Origin: Limnoperna fortunei
Taxonomy: Eukaryota; Mollusca; Bivalvia; Mytilida; Modiolidae
DNA: 64,000 nucleotides
Assembly (NCBI GenBank): GCA_944474755.1
Contig: OX104116.1
Location: 6,699,547-6,763,546, forward strand
Reading direction: 5' to 3'
In this document: piece after piece, positions 1 to 13,440 of the stretch
Layout: each line of letters starts with the position of its first letter
How positions within the stretch are numbered: position 1 is the stretch's first letter
Notes under the pieces: generated by a model
Databases searched by the model: none
Told to the model about the DNA's origin: nothing
The model's input: only the letters and a program-made list of their open reading frames with translations
Made by a program: the position numbers and the translations under genes

Positions 1-239
1 GCACAAATAACGAAGTCGTTACCTTGTATAAAAAGGAAACGTGTTATTACTACATGTAAGACATCAATGTAATTTGATGTATAGTAAGTCAAAGATTATC
101 AAGGCTAAAACAAAATGACAAACTCAAAGTACAAAAGTATGCATGTAGGAAACTCAAGGTAACAAAAAAGAAGCGAGCATCTAAAAAATGTAACAGCTAA
201 ATAAGTATAACTATACACGGAACAAACTGAATCATATCT

Positions 240-480
240 GGTGTTCTGTCTGGAACCATACTGTAAGGTTTCACAGTGGTCAATGCACGGTTTTGCGGAT
301 AGGGGATGCTATCTTGTTTGAGGTTGTCAGGTCATAAATCGAAAAGCTTCATCGCGAACCACAGTGGGTAGCGTTTTTGGAGAGTGTAACGCCTCTTGCA
401 CAACAAAAACCCTTTCGTAGATGTCAATAAGAGTAGGCTCATTGTAGCCGCTACAAACGTTATTAATATTTCGTCCCTAC
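240..480 (+). repeat. Dispersed SINE-like repeat, family A, copy 1
   Basis: This sequence matches copies near 1020, 25130 and 27855 in the same order. They share a 'ggaaccatactgt' start, 'cggataggggatgct', 'gttgtcaggtcata', 'accacagtgggtagcg' and 'ctcattgtagccgctacaaa'. It is noncoding. The family is recognised only by comparing copies inside this window, and I do not know an established name for it. Confidence 0.7.
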
Positions 481-1019
481 CCATACATAATATTTTTTTA
501 GTGCCATTAGCAATTTTTGACCCTTGGTCTACCTTCTTCGAATTAACTTGTAAATTAAATAGAATATATTGTTAACTTTTTCTGGTCCTTCATATAACTG
601 CAATTCTGCTCTCTTTGACTTAAAGCAAACATCCCATTAATTAATCTGGAGTTATGGTTGGTATATTTTACAACATAATTTATTAAATATCTACTAAATT
701 ATTAACATTTTTTGCATTGTCATGGATAAAACGCAAAACTGATTACACACATTTTAGGAAAAAATATAATAGTACTTGTCATCTTAACTTTTGACACTAC
801 GCAAATTTCTTTCTTATTGTGGTTTAACGCAACTGAATGCAATTTCTCTTCTGTGCCTTCTCAAGCTATTTGAAACGACCTATATTATACATAGTCGCAT
901 TCTGTTAATTTTGATAGATGATCATATATAAAATCGCCTTGTTTATTTTTGTAAATGAGAAATCGATCCGCTTTATCCTCTTCAGCATATTTTCACCCGC
1001 ATATGTATTGCGAGATGAT
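481..1019. other. Noncoding AT-rich spacer
   Basis: I see no gene, RNA or clear repeat here. Short open frames are random and AT-rich. Confidence 0.6.
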
Positions 1020-1410
1020 TTTTTCTCTGGTGGCGAACATTGGGATCACACTGGGATTGTTCCCCGTGCTCACCCACAGAGCAGCCCAACGCTGGATAGG
1101 GGAACTCTCTCGTTGGGGGTTCTCAGATCATAATAACGGAAGCCTGGCAGCGGACCGTAGTGGGTGACTTGTTTACAGAGTGCCCCGTTCTTTCGCAAGA
1201 AGAGTAAGCTCATTGTAGCCGCTACAAAAGGCTAATTTCTCCACCCCAACCCAATATAATACTCCATACATTTTCAGGGGTATCCAAATTTTGTCCGCTA
1301 CTTTGTTCTGTTATTTTATTGTTTGCTAACTTGCGCTCGTTGCTATTCCTGGTGAATATCGCTGAAATACTGCATTGAGGCAAACATGCAATTAATCAAT
1401 CTTTGCTGAA
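1020..1410 (+). repeat. Family A repeat, copy 2, with 3' tail
   Basis: It carries the same ordered blocks as copy 1 and extends into a tail resembling 'atatcgctgaaatactgc' followed by 'aaacatgcaattaatcaatc'. That tail resembles the tail of the tRNA-derived SINE at 45.6-46.4 kb, so the families may share a 3' end. Two short ORFs overlap it but have no family resemblance. Confidence 0.7.
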
Positions 1411-2990
1411 CAAGCTGAAAGCCTCAGGTAACCTGATATTGAAAATTGTTTTTTTAAATATTTTGTTCATTCGACTTTGCTATATTTAGCTATCTATCAG
1501 TACGTAAACCGCATTCGTTTACTTTTTTATAGTGGAAACCATTCCTTCTACGTTGTGATGCATGTTGATCTTCTCGGTCATAGAACTTTGTAAACTCACG
1601 CCATCCTGCATTATGTAAAGCAACTGTAATTCTTCAGGATACAATTTTGAAATAATTTTTAATCTAATCGTGTAAAGTTCCGATTATACATATATGGGCA
1701 TCGTCATTCTACAATTATCGCTTTCTTAAAATATCCATATACGTGATATTTATTCAATAACCTACTACGCATGCATCATAATTATATGTATCAAAAGCAA
1801 TCAGACAGTTTCCATAGAAATGAGTAATTTCTTCTTAAATATGACATTTAGCAGAAAATGACGATGAGTAAATCGATTGGTGACAGATTACTCGTCCGAA
1901 GCACCTGAGTATTCCGAAGCACCTGAGTGTATCCATGTTCTGTATAAGGTTTAGGTTCCTCACTTAAAGTGTTTGTTGTTTTTTTATTTCTTCTTTGCGT
2001 TCATTGTCTCAATCAATATTATGTCACTATTTTATATTTGTATTCTTATTTGTCGGTGGGTTTCTTACCTTTTGTTTTCTTACATATGGAAGATAGTGGG
2101 CAACTGAGAATTTTAAACTTGTATTTAGATACAAAATTACATAATTACTTGTAAGTCGATTAACATGCAAATCTATGTCTCGAAAACTAATGTTGATGTT
2201 ACTCTTCTGCATTTAAAAGGACTGTTTCAATTAAAATTAACCCCTTCGCAGGATATGCCGTATATAGGAATGAAGGTGTTCTATGTAGAATGCAGTTTTC
2301 TTTAGTTTTACTTTATAGTTCTTAGACACATATTTTAGCAGAGAAAGATCAGTTGTTGATTTTAACCATTGAAGTTGTTTAGATTTATTTCATTTCAAAT
2401 AAACAATGGCGACTAAACTCATTCAATAATGCTCGTTAAACATTTCATACTTGAAGGAATTTCCCTTTTGGGACACATTTAAAATGTCAAAGTTTAAGTC
2501 ATCATGATGTCGCAGAATTGTTAATGATGTTGTCTGTCATTTTCCAAAAGAAGGTCCAAAGAAAAGTACAAAAGAACAGTTCAATAGTTGTGTCTTTAAT
2601 TTTGATATAGATAGAGTAGTTGAAAATATCTACCGAACTTAGGTTTGTTTTCGTGCATCCTGGTTTGTTGCTACATACACCAGGAAAATAATTTAAAAGC
2701 TATGTTATCTTACGCCGTTGTTCTTCCGGTAAATCAGGATTTATTATTACTTGTCTTCCTGTTATATCAATAACTTGTATAGTATAATACTTCAGATCTA
2801 TGACTGCTGCATTTACCAATTAACGCCTTGTACATAATATCTTGTTTCTGCGATGTCAAATTTCTTTTTCAACAAGTTTTTTTCTTTTTCCATGGATGGT
2901 TTCCCTATAATCTTCAATACTTACCGTTTCTTCTTTGTTAAATGACACTTTCCGTTACATCAACATCTCATTGCTCTCAGTAGACACCCA
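1411..2990. other. Noncoding AT-rich spacer
   Basis: I see no supported gene. There is a short local duplication around 'cgaagcacctgagt' near 1895-1930. The 61-residue ORFs on both strands near 1970-2210 are low complexity. Confidence 0.6.
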
Positions 2991-2994
2991 CCTA

Positions 2995-3330
2995 CGGTCT
3001 TACCTCTTTTGACTATATCTTTCGGTCTTACCTCTTTTGACTACATCTTTCGGTCTTACCTCTTTTGACTACATCTTTAGGTCTTACCTCTTTTGACTAC
3101 ATCTTTCGGTCTTACCTCTTTTGACTATATCTTTCGGTCTTACCTCTTTTGACTATATCTTTCGGTCTTACCTCTTTTGACTATATCTTTCGGTCTTACC
3201 TCTTTTGACTATATCTTTCGGTACCTCTTTTGACTATATCTTTCGGTCTTACCTCTTTTGACTATATCTTTCGGTCTTACCTCTATTGACTATATCTTTC
3301 GGTCTAATCTCTTTTTGACTATATCTTTTA
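2995..3330. repeat. 28-bp minisatellite, about 12 units
   Basis: The unit reads 'cggtcttacctcttttgact' followed by 'atatcttt'. It repeats head to tail about 12 times with few changes, and one unit lacks a few bases near 3222. Low divergence suggests recent expansion. A 28-bp period is not codon-compatible, and the array is not inside a recognised gene. Confidence 0.95.
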
Positions 3331-5040
3331 AAATTGTCTTAATTCTCTAAAAGACAGTTTAATTCAAAGAGTAAAAACTTCTAACACGTTAAACATCGGA
3401 TTGTACACAGTTTAAAGTGTAAATTGTGTCTGTATTGTCTAGAATTAAGCGTAGCATCTTTAACTTCCAGCTGAGAGTGTGGTTTATTTTATTTCATTGC
3501 GTGACTCTTGTCTCGTTTTAACTGCATGCATATACTGGTATCTAATTGGGATCTGGATCGTCTGGTTCTCTAATATTTACAAAATAACCTAAGTAATCAA
3601 GTCGTAAAACAATAAGTTTCAATTTCACCTTGCAAAAAGGCGTTTCGATTTTTTGTGCAGACCAAGGGAGATTTTGTCTTCTTGCCATGCGCTAAAATAC
3701 ATGACTGAACTCTACCTTTCAATTGTGATCTACTTCATTAAATACAACAATACTACTGCATCCTCTATGTTTGAGAATGGTATTGGGGTTACGATTCTAA
3801 TTTGACGTCCTGCTTTGACTATGTGAACAAAGCCGCGTCGAAATTCCATTAAGTTTAGTTCACACATGAGTAAGCTGTGTGTTTTGCGTAAATTTTAAAA
3901 CTGACCTTAAAATCCAGTTTGTTATGTGTTATCGATAATTATCAGTGCTGTTAATAATGCAGTCGCTCGGCATAAAATATTGACAAATATAAGGTCTGAC
4001 CATGTTCTAATTCTAATAAAGCCCGCTTGCAATAACCTATTTCTTAATTAACGCATCTAGGAGGGGTGATTAGTATACTTACCATCATTGACCAGATGAA
4101 GAAAGTGTGCGCGTTACTTTAGGTATAAATTTAAATGTCGAGTTCTGTGGAGTAATATATGCATTGCATACGTTAGATTTTTCCGCTTCAGCTTGTACTT
4201 TTGAAATGTAATTGCAAGATTTTTGACCTACTACCGGGTACTCCTATCCTTATAAAAACTTGACTCCATGATATAGCTGAAAAAGTGCTGAAAGTGGCGT
4301 TCAAACAAACAGACAAAAAAACTAATTTGTACTGTCAAATACCATTGCCCGTCCTATTATTGGCTGAGCGTACTTTGAGCAGATTGTTTTATGAGAACTT
4401 TACTCACCTTACAGCACTACTATTGACTGCACTGAAAAAAAATAATTAGTTTAGTGATATATGGGGACATCCACAGCCTTTGGTACAAAAAAATCAAAAG
4501 GCTTTTATGTTTCCTTTGAAGTGTTGATCTTCTCGACAAATATATCAGTTTAAAAGATTATCTGATAAAACTTAATTAAAACCCAATAGATTAATTTCAA
4601 CTTTAGGTCTCGTAAAGGAATATACATCTTTTGACTGCTTGTGAAGATTTCGTAATATATCGTCAAATTTGTATCTCTTTAGTTTAATTAAATGTAATAT
4701 TGTCTGAGAGTTTATTTACTACTCCCTAATAAAAATCCTTGCTGATTGTCCGAGTCTAGAAAGATCATCAACCCAGTATCTGGGAACTAAGTACATTTTT
4801 TAAATGATGGAGAATACTTAACCTATTTTTTCTTCTTCGTTAAAATGTTTTCTTGTCTGAAGATGAATTATTTGCATATCGACGCATAATGTACTTGTAT
4901 CATGTCACTACTTGGACTAATATTAGTTTACAAAAGTCCTTTTAGTGTACGTGATTTATGATACTAGTAAAATTATATGCATGGAAAATGTTAAGGAAAG
5001 GAAATTTATATGCGTACAATAACGCGTGTTTTATATAATA
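3331..5040. other. Noncoding spacer with a SINE tail fragment
   Basis: No gene is seen. At 4235-4320 (plus) there is a SINE 3'-end fragment: 'gggtactcc', then 'aaaaacttgactccatgata', then 'tgctgaaagtggcgtt' and a 'caaacaaacagac' tail. It matches the 3' end of the SINE at 46.2-46.4 kb. Confidence 0.6.
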
Positions 5041-5043
5041 TTA

Positions 5044-5190
5044 AACAATTATGGCAGCTCAGTGCATGCGATATCATGTTTTATGGAACACTTAAAAGAC
5101 ATATTGACCGAGGCCAACGGCCGAGGTTGATATTCCTTTTAAGTGTTCCATAAAACATGATATCGCATGCACTGAGCTGTCATAATTGTT
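5044..5190. repeat. Palindrome 1 with GC-rich loop
   Basis: Arms at 5044-5113 and 5121-5190 are about 70 nt each and pair with only a few mismatches. They contain 'gcagctcagtgcatgcgata' and 'ttttatggaacacttaaaag'. The centre reads 'ccgaggccaacggccgagg' and resembles the centres of palindromes 2 and 3. It encodes nothing evident. Confidence 0.9.
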
Positions 5191-5378
5191 TTATTTCATT
5201 TCACTGTACATTTGACCCTCCTTAATAATTTGTCTTATACACAAGAATGTATAATCTGTCATTTTCTTATCATGGTCACTATATGATTTTTAGTGTTAAA
5301 TTGTGTCATTATTTTGCTGCAGAAAACAATTTTAAGTGAATATTTCAAAAACATTAACATATTGTGATATTGAACGAC

Positions 5379-5513
5379 TGACGTTTTGGTTACAAGTGAT
5401 ATTGCACGGCTAATCTTTGATTACTAGTGATATTGCATCGCTAATCAATTTTTAGATGTCATTCTTGTACCAAAATGGCCAGCCGTGCAATATCACTTGT
5501 AATTAAAACGTCA
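5379..5513. repeat. Inverted repeat, 33-nt arms
   Basis: The left arm 5379-5411 and right arm 5481-5513 pair with two mismatches. Both carry 'acaagtgatattgcacggct' or its complement. A further partial copy of the motif ('agtgatattgca') lies in the spacer and another follows the right arm. This looks like a foldback or MITE-like unit separate from palindrome 1. Confidence 0.85.
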
Positions 5514-5529
5514 CAATCGTGCAATATCA

Positions 5530-6185
5530 TAAAATATGGGTTAGTGAAAGATACATTGTTTCAATGGAAGCTAAAATTACGAAATGTTATAAATAATATA
5601 ATCTTTGTGTCATTTGTAAAAAACCTGATTTCCCATTTCTGACAAATAATATTTATTATTATTTTAATTTTATTTGATTATTTTAATCTTGCCTTTGCAT
5701 TTTTATATTTTGAATTATACATAAAACTTCTTTGTCATTACATTACCGGAAACAAATTAGCACTAGGTGTTTACAAGCTGAATTTGTTTGTCTTATTATA
5801 AAACAGTAAATCTAACGTAGTAATCCTGGTTTAGTGGATTTAGGCTTGGCATCTAATTTTATTCAAAATCTTAACAAAATCAGGAAGTCTTTGAACGGCT
5901 AATGGTCATGATGTCTGAAACCAAAATAATGACCTTATATATTTGAAAATCCTATTAATCATCCCGCGTTATGTAGGAAAACATTTAGAGGAAATAAATA
6001 CGGTGGTGTTTATGCATGAATAATGAAGGAAATTACAGAACACAGTGACCAGAATCTGATAAAACAATGATCCTTAAAGTCTAGTCCACGGATATTGGTT
6101 TTCTCCATTAAGAATAATTTTAGGGTTTGTTTTCTATAATTTAAAATTAATCCATAAATCGCTGTGACGGACAGACATGTACAAA
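5530..6185. other. Noncoding spacer
   Basis: AT-rich sequence with no recognisable gene or repeat. Confidence 0.6.
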
Positions 6186-6190
6186 CATCG

Positions 6191-6371
6191 TAACACATTA
6201 ACAGTATCAAGATTGTAACTGCTATTGTAATGTTATATTTATAGATCCATAACACGTTAACAGTATCAAGATTGTAACTGCTATAGTAATGTAATGCTTA
6301 TAGATCCGCAACACGTTAACAGTATCAAGATTGTAACTGCTATTGTAATGTAATGCTAATAGATCCATAAC
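6191..6371. repeat. 59-bp tandem repeat, three units
   Basis: Three head-to-tail copies carry 'acagtatcaagattgtaact', spaced 59 bp apart (starts at 6201, 6260 and 6319). They are unrelated in sequence to the 59-bp array in intron 4 of the PARP14-like gene. Confidence 0.9.
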
Positions 6372-8342
6372 ACAAACAATGACCAAATATAAATGTTTAC
6401 AACGTTTATTGATTGACTGAATGTTTGCATGTCTCCGAGCAAAATTTCAGCTATATTCGAGATAAGAAGCACAAATTAACAAACAATAATATCATTTGAC
6501 AAGAGAGATAGACCCTGGGAAACAAAAAGGTTTGCAAGAAACGTATGGAGTAGGTAGAAGAAATGAAGAATATTTTATCTATTAGCGGCTACAATGTTCC
6601 TTTTTGAAATCCACAAAAGGGTCTTTTAAAACATAGTATTATTATTATTTTATGATCACACTTCAAAACGATCCTTTATCATCAGTTTTCTCTATGAAAA
6701 TATTTTACTTGATTTAAAATAAGTCTTAGGAAATAATTTCAATTTTTGAACAAGTAAATTTGCGTTGATATTATCTTCATAGTAGATGTTCTGCTACCTT
6801 AAACAACCCTTAGCTCAAATGACTGTCAATTAATCGAGACAAAACTATACCAATTATTTTACTCTTTATATTTCTACTTTTAAGTGAGTTAATTATTTTG
6901 TTTCTATTAAATAAACTTTTTCACTCTGTAAAGTAGAAGACTATTTACAGTTGTTTAGGATTTTGTGCCCATAACAACACTGAGCAACATTGATCTGCAG
7001 ATTTGGGACTAATTTCACAAATGTAAAAGTTATTTCAAAATTATATGTTCTTAAATAAAAAGTTGTTTAATTACTGTCAAATGGTTATAATACCTAAGAT
7101 GTCAGTATTAATACTGAAAAACTAAAGCTATATCATATACAATCAGTTTGTTAAACTTCAGCCATTTATTATTTTATTTATACTGCTTTTCCATTTTGCA
7201 CCCTTGTCCAATTTTCCATGCAGTAGTGCAAAAATAACATCGAAAAGAGATTATTTAGTATCTTGGTATATTACAAATAGTCTCTGACATCATTGTTAAA
7301 CATTTTGGTATGCATAAGATTTGACATTTTAACTTGCAAAATAAGGTCAAAAGAATTGTAATCCTTTTGATATTAACAAACGTTTTTCGGTACTCTTAAA
7401 ATAATTTTTAAATCAAAGTAACGAGAAAATAATGAGATTTGTTGTCAAATGTTCGTTTGATTCTTTAATATGGCGTGATCCAATGATGAACCGTGCACAC
7501 TGATGCAACTAAGTATGTCAAGAAGCTCAAAAAATCTTCCTTGTCAAAAGACAAAGCAAATAATTGCTGAATTTATATAATCAATATACATCAATTAAAA
7601 ACTAATCTCATTAGTCTGTGAACACTAACTTCAACAACAACAAATATCAGTCACTAACAGGTCTAATCAAATTAGCAAACTGCCTAAAAATTGTTCATGT
7701 GAATATCTTCAGGATAGTGTGGACGTATTTCTTTTTGAGATAAGTTAAATCGTCTAAAAATGTCAATCCTGTTATGAGTTTAGTTTAACTAAATAAAAAT
7801 AATAGGCATACTAGATACTAATGCCATAAGATTTTACTTTGCGCAAAGTTGATTTTATCTTATCAACACCGATCAGTGGCACTGGAACATATAAAGGCTG
7901 CATTATTTATATTAAAAAGTTTTTGTCAGTTAAGTTCCAAAAACTTATTCCAAACTCAGTTCAGGCAATGCACACTATAACAAGCGAAAAAAGGACCTTT
8001 TCTATCCGTCACCTTTAAACGCGTTCGGCAGCTTTTTGGGGGGTGAGTACTGGGAACCCTCCCAGTATGGTCCTAGCATATTTTTTTAATGACGTTAATA
8101 ACTTTATTTCACCGTTGAAAGGTTTCCGACAGTCAAGGGCGCCACAAAATACACATTAAAAGTATATAGTAACAAGTTTAAGTTTTAACGTCTATCGCTA
8201 TAAAATGCTGCGTGTTACACAATCAAAAAAAAAAGAATGAATACTTAGAAATTAAGTAGTTTAGTTATGTCGGCACTGTTAAAGTTATTTTAAAAAATGG
8301 TTTTTTTCAGTTATTAGAAATACACATATACATAATCTATGG
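6372..8342. other. Noncoding spacer with a family A fragment
   Basis: No gene is supported. A short minus-strand family A piece lies near 6575-6640 ('agcggctacaatg' followed by 'aaatccacaaaagggtc'). The rest is AT-rich. Confidence 0.5.
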
Positions 8343-8726
8343 ATGCTCTGCTACGTTTCTCTGCAATTTGATAATGTTTCAAGAAGTCGCGAATTTATTA
8401 TTACAAATGTTCATTTACATATAATTTACTTTTCAACGGCGGCCAGTTTAAAAATGGTGGCTATTTGGATATTATCAAAAGTTGATTGCACAACTTCAGG
8501 TCAGCCTGAACATATTCATGAGGTGATCTTTATGAAACAGAGCGTTCAAGATTGGCCAAATGAAAACAGGAATATGAAAGAAGAAAGAATCATACTAAGA
8601 AGCGACAAAGTCAATATAACACAGAAACTTTGTGGAAATTATAATAAGAAACTGGAAAAAACAATATGTCTCACTGATCCGTTTGAGAAAAACAGAACAC
8701 ATCTCACGAAGTTCATGAAGTATTAA
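8343..8726 (+). other. Unrecognised 127-residue ORF, probably repeat-derived
   Basis: An ATG-initiated open frame of 127 codons, with no family I recognise, no signal peptide and no clear domain. A diverged copy of its nucleotide sequence follows at about 8955-9280 (matching around 'ggcggcc', 'aacttcaggt' and the region of 'aatatgtctc'). That copy has no matching ORF. This suggests two copies of a noncoding repeat rather than a gene. A small lineage-specific protein cannot be excluded. Confidence 0.2.
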
Positions 8727-11055
8727 CTAGTAATACATGTGTTGGGATGTCAACACAAATTCCTCCCAAATGGAAGCACCAAATCGTTACTTTTAGACAA
8801 ATCAGTACATTAACTACCTACATTAATCGGACAAAGTATAAATTTTGGGAGAATTGTTGAAAAATAGTTGCTTTTGCGTCAGATTTTTTCAATTTTTTTT
8901 AGTTTAGTCAACTGTATCAGTTTAAGAATATTCTGTGCAATCGGTGATCAATTCTAGAGATATACAAGATGTACTATAATTTTCAACAGCTGCTATTTTC
9001 CAAATAGCCGCCAATTTGAAAATTTTAAAAAGTGATTATAAACTTCAGGTTAGATCCAACATACTCACAAAGTGTCGTGTCGATCAGACATCGCATTTCT
9101 AAGAAAGAGAGGAGGCAAGATTGAGCGAAAAGAGTAAATAAAGAAAGAAGAGTAAATAAAGAATCAGAAACCGGACAAAAATAATATGTCTCCGAAAACT
9201 TTGTTTTTGAAGACATAATAATAAACCAAACAAAAACAATATCTCTCAAAAGACTTCGATTTGGAGACGTGTTGACACGGTAAACATTTCCTTATTATAT
9301 GTTTTGTAATGTTTCGTATTGGTTATAGATCAAGCCAAATAGTCTGCTATTATAGGAAATACTTTATCTAACTTCTATGGATGAGTGTTGCTAGCAATGC
9401 ACGATATGCTTTTCCAATTAGTGCGATGTACTCATATTTGCTTTGTCAGTGTTGAACAAAAAATACAATGTACTTATTTTATAACATTTTGAGATGTTTT
9501 GCTATGTTTGCTTTATATTACAATATGAAAGTGAATATTTTCTTCAAAAAAAATTAACTGATGCTGCTTAATTATTTATATACATATTGTTAAAATAATA
9601 ATGACTCATTTTTGTTTGACTAGTTTAAATAGCGTCTAATAACGTATTATATATTATAAAATTAAGCGTAAGAAGGATGTCTTTACAAATATTCTGATTA
9701 TGAACATTGATAGTGTTACTGTGTGTAATCAATAATTTTAAATAACTGAATAATTGCTATATATTTCGGGCAAGGTATTTATCAGATTATGTATTGGCGA
9801 TCCTAATGTCATTAAAATGCTTTTGGTATCTTATGTGGGTTGTTAATGGTTTACTTAAAACTATTTTTAACGTAAGAAAGCTAATTTGAACGTTACATTT
9901 TCGCCCATGTTATTTATTATGTAAAAATAAAAGATGGTTCATAGACAACTCCAAATCTGATTATTTGTCTGCTACAATGATTATAAAACTGATAGAGGGG
10001 CTTGATTTACCTGTTAATCCTTGTGGCTTTAAATGTATCTGTTTGTATGTCTTTAGATTCTTATGAGTTTTAAGATAATTTAAAAATCACATGAAATTTA
10101 TAACTTGTGCCCTTCGACGAGATAGAGGAATATATATCTCGTTAAACAAACGTGATTAATCTGAAAGTCTCACACAATTTATATTTATTGTAGCTACAGG
10201 AATTTGGTCTTAAGTTTGTATATTCCAAAATTGACCTTTCTCTAAATATGTCTAAAAGAAACCAATGGGTTTCGCCAATGATACAAGAAACAGTTAATTT
10301 TCCAGACCCGCTAGTGTCACTCCTGGTTTGTGCAAGAGTTAATTTACTTTAGGTATATTATGTCTGTTCATTGTTTTAATCTTCCATTCCTACTCAATAC
10401 TTTTCCAGTGGCACTCAAAATCGTGTTCCCCTTGGCTAATACCTTTCCCCAAAAATATTTTTTTTATCTTTTTACTCGTTCTCCCCCTGAATATATTTCT
10501 TTTCAGTGAATTAACCTGTTCTTAATCCATATTTCCATAAACATAACATTATCAGTAATCTTACAAACTTTTAAAATACGTTTCGTCAAACACTATTTAG
10601 TGTAACTTAATTGTTTAATTGTTTAATTCTGTAACACGTCCTCTTTCATAGTTCAAACTTTTCCCAGTCATACCCCGTGAAAATAAAACTTTACATCACC
10701 AGAAAACATATGATCTAGTTAACAAAACCCAAAGGTTTTAGTCTGTCAAACAAGTAGTAATATTGACAGGGAAATAAAAGAATTAACACACTTCTTACTG
10801 CGCATGTACCTTTCGTCTCGTTTTAATGACAGACAATTAGTGTTCTAAAATGTTACACAATTTCATATAAATGCGGAGAAAATGTGTATTCATCCGAAAA
10901 AAATTAGAACAGTCATTGAAGTTTGTACTATAACGAAATCAATGATTGAATCTTAGATCACTTTAAAGTAAAAACAATTATAAGGATTATTCGAGATTTT
11001 AGAGTAAAGGTATTTAGAATACTGCGGCTTTAAAAAAAATTAAATTCATGCCGTG
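8727..11055. other. Noncoding spacer
   Basis: It contains the diverged duplicate of the 8.4-8.7 kb segment at about 8955-9280. Otherwise it is AT-rich and gene-free. Confidence 0.5.
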
Positions 11056-11059
11056 TTGT

Positions 11060-11310
11060 TACAAAAGTAGTGTGTGGCGTATTCTGTAGTACCACGTCCC
11101 ATGCACGTTAGAGATTCTTACAGACGAAATAAGAAGAGGCATTGTAACCGCTTCCAAAAGTAAGATGATCTTTTCATCTCGTTTTAGTGAAATCAAAATT
11201 CATTTGTTATCATTCTATCTAGTTTTTTGTTTGTTTACTTGTTCTTGTCCTTAAATTAACTGAAATACTGCTTGATGAATAAAAGGCGGCAGCCAATCAG
11301 TTAGTTTGTC
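11060..11310 (+). repeat. Family A repeat, copy 3 (diverged)
   Basis: It retains 'cccatgcacgttagagattc', a degenerate 'cattgtaaccgctt' and the tail 'ctgaaatactgcttgatgaa'. It is more diverged than copies 1 and 2. Confidence 0.55.
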
Positions 11311-11739
11311 AATCTTGTGCGCTCTTTTAACTTTTGAAGTGATATCTGGAAACCAAATTTCCTGTTTTTAATTATGGTAAATATAATGATACAGTTACAG
11401 TATAGCTGCTTCAGTTTTTTGCGTTTGTTTGTCATTTTCAGCTGGTATAAGGCATGCAACATATATCCCTTTTTGTGACACAAAATAAAATAGTTTTCAA
11501 CAATATACGTATTACGTTGTTTAAACTTAAGAATATATTAAGTTGTACGTACAAAAGATGCAAATGTATGTTCCTTGAATCGACCAGAAGTAAAACCAAA
11601 AAAATTTGAACCACGTTTACTACGTAGAAAATAAAATAAACAGATAAAAAATCAAAATAGATTTTGCACAAAAAAGGCACTAAATAAATTCCAAAAACTC
11701 CACAAAATGAACAATTTTCAGTGTCTTTCATTTTGTTTC

Positions 11740-11870
11740 CTATATTCCACCCCTTTTTCTCATACATTTATTGTTTGTTTACTTCTTCTCCTGAGAATAT
11801 CTGATATATTGCTGTCTGGGCGTTAAGCAAACATTTAATAAAGTAATCAATTGATCAACCGACATTTCAG
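11740..11870 (+). repeat. Family A tail fragment
   Basis: The order 'ccaccccttttt', 'tattgtttgtttactt', 'gaatatctgatatattgctg' and 'aagcaaac' matches the 3' part of the copy at 25.1-25.5 kb. The minus ORF of 109 residues running across it is a by-product of this repeat. Confidence 0.55.
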
Positions 11871-11879
11871 AAATACGCC

Positions 11880-13045
11880 AGATGGGTATGTTATATGTTT
11901 GTCGGGAAAAGAATCCAAAAGTACTAAATTTATTTTGAAGACGGTTATAACCATTTGGTATAAATCTTCTTTTTCTTACATATGTTAGACATATATATTA
12001 TATGTTTTCACAATAATACATTCAATAATTAAGTGATATTACTGGTAGGTGTCATTAACATAAAATGGAACAAAAAATTTAAATATAAATAAAATATAAA
12101 TGAACGTCGTAAATCAATCAAACTACTGATGATTACTGATGCCCTACAGCTCTTCTATCTTGGAATTACACAGACGAAATATGCCACTGACTACATTTTT
12201 TAACAAACAAACAAAATAGCGTCAGAAAAGCGCTCAATGTAACGGTCTCGATCTCTGCCTTTATAGAACAATGTATGTTTTAATGGCATTGTTTGATATT
12301 ACTTGAGGCCTACTATTGAATACATTTTATATTTCAATCATTTTGTCATCATAGGATATTCCCGTAATCCGGCATTTCAATTATACCTCTGATCACAAAA
12401 ATAATTAAATCTAAGGAAGACAGTTGGTTACGAAAATGATTTAGTTTGAACACGTCGGACAAGACTGTCATCGATACAATTATGTTCAACAAACTTCCTT
12501 ATTCCTGATGTATAAAGTGTTACGTTCGTTTTCTTAATCAATTTGTATTTTATAATGTCATGAACAGATAATAATTACTCAAACTAGAATGGTAATCATT
12601 ACTAGTTTGTATTTTGTAACTCATTCGAGCAATATTTTAAATGTAATATACACTAAAGATCTTTGATATTATTAAAGTAAATTTTTGATGATTAACTCTA
12701 AGCCTTGGAGTTTTAAACGTTTTAAAAAAAAGAAATTCGTGCTAAATCATGACAGGTAACTTTTATATTGTGATGTACATACAACATGTATAATTCATTT
12801 TGATCTATGTGTTTGTTGTGAGTTCCATACAACATTCAAAACAACAATATATACACCTTTCTTTTCCGGTTTATTAAAGTAAGTACAATTTTAAAACATC
12901 CATCAATAACGCCGGACCTTTTAAGAAAAATCGCAGTATGGCATATGGCCAAAGAATGTCAATGAAGTTCTGAGTAGAAACAGTGAAAATCGCAATCTTT
13001 TTTTCCAACTGTTTACAAAAACAATGGTTTTATCATTTCTCTACT
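11880..13045. other. Noncoding spacer
   Basis: AT-rich; nothing recognised. Confidence 0.6.
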
Positions 13046-13047
13046 TG

Positions 13048-13440
13048 CAATGATTGATTGATTGATTGTTTGTTTCTTTGCTTTACTTCCAGCGAGGAAT
13101 ATTTCACCTATATTCAGGAGAAGAACACTTCAACAAATCATGAATCAATGGAAAAAGTGTGTAGAACAGAACGAACAAAATTTTGGCTACCCCTGAAAAC
13201 GTCAGGAGTATTCAGTAGGGGCAGAAAATTTAGCCTTTTGTAGCTGCTACTCTTTTCGAAATCTACTAACGGGATCTTTATCATGCAAGGGGCTTGGCAC
13301 TTATCTAACACCTCACACAATACGGTCCATGGTCAGGCTTTCCATATTATGACCTGACAACTCCCCAATGAAAGAGTTTTCCTTTATCCGCCACCGAGGA
13401 AAGTATATTTGGTCTTCCCATCTCTGTCCTACTATAAATG
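13048..13440 (-). repeat. Family A repeat, reverse orientation
   Basis: The reverse complement has the full family order: 'ggtggcggata', 'gttgtcaggtcataatatgg', 'gaccatgg', 'tagatttcgaaaagagtagc', 'aaaaggctaaatt', then a tail with 'tgaaatattcctcgctgga' and (aatc)n. The TGAT-rich run at 13048-13070 is the 3' microsatellite tail on the plus strand. Confidence 0.7.

Noticed and set aside
2995..3330. CRISPR-like array
   Set aside because: The 28-bp units are contiguous, with no unique spacers.
11438..11767. 109-codon minus ORF with hydrophobic stretches
   Set aside because: It overlaps a family A tail and AT-rich DNA. The hydrophobicity comes from T-rich codons, and no family is recognisable.
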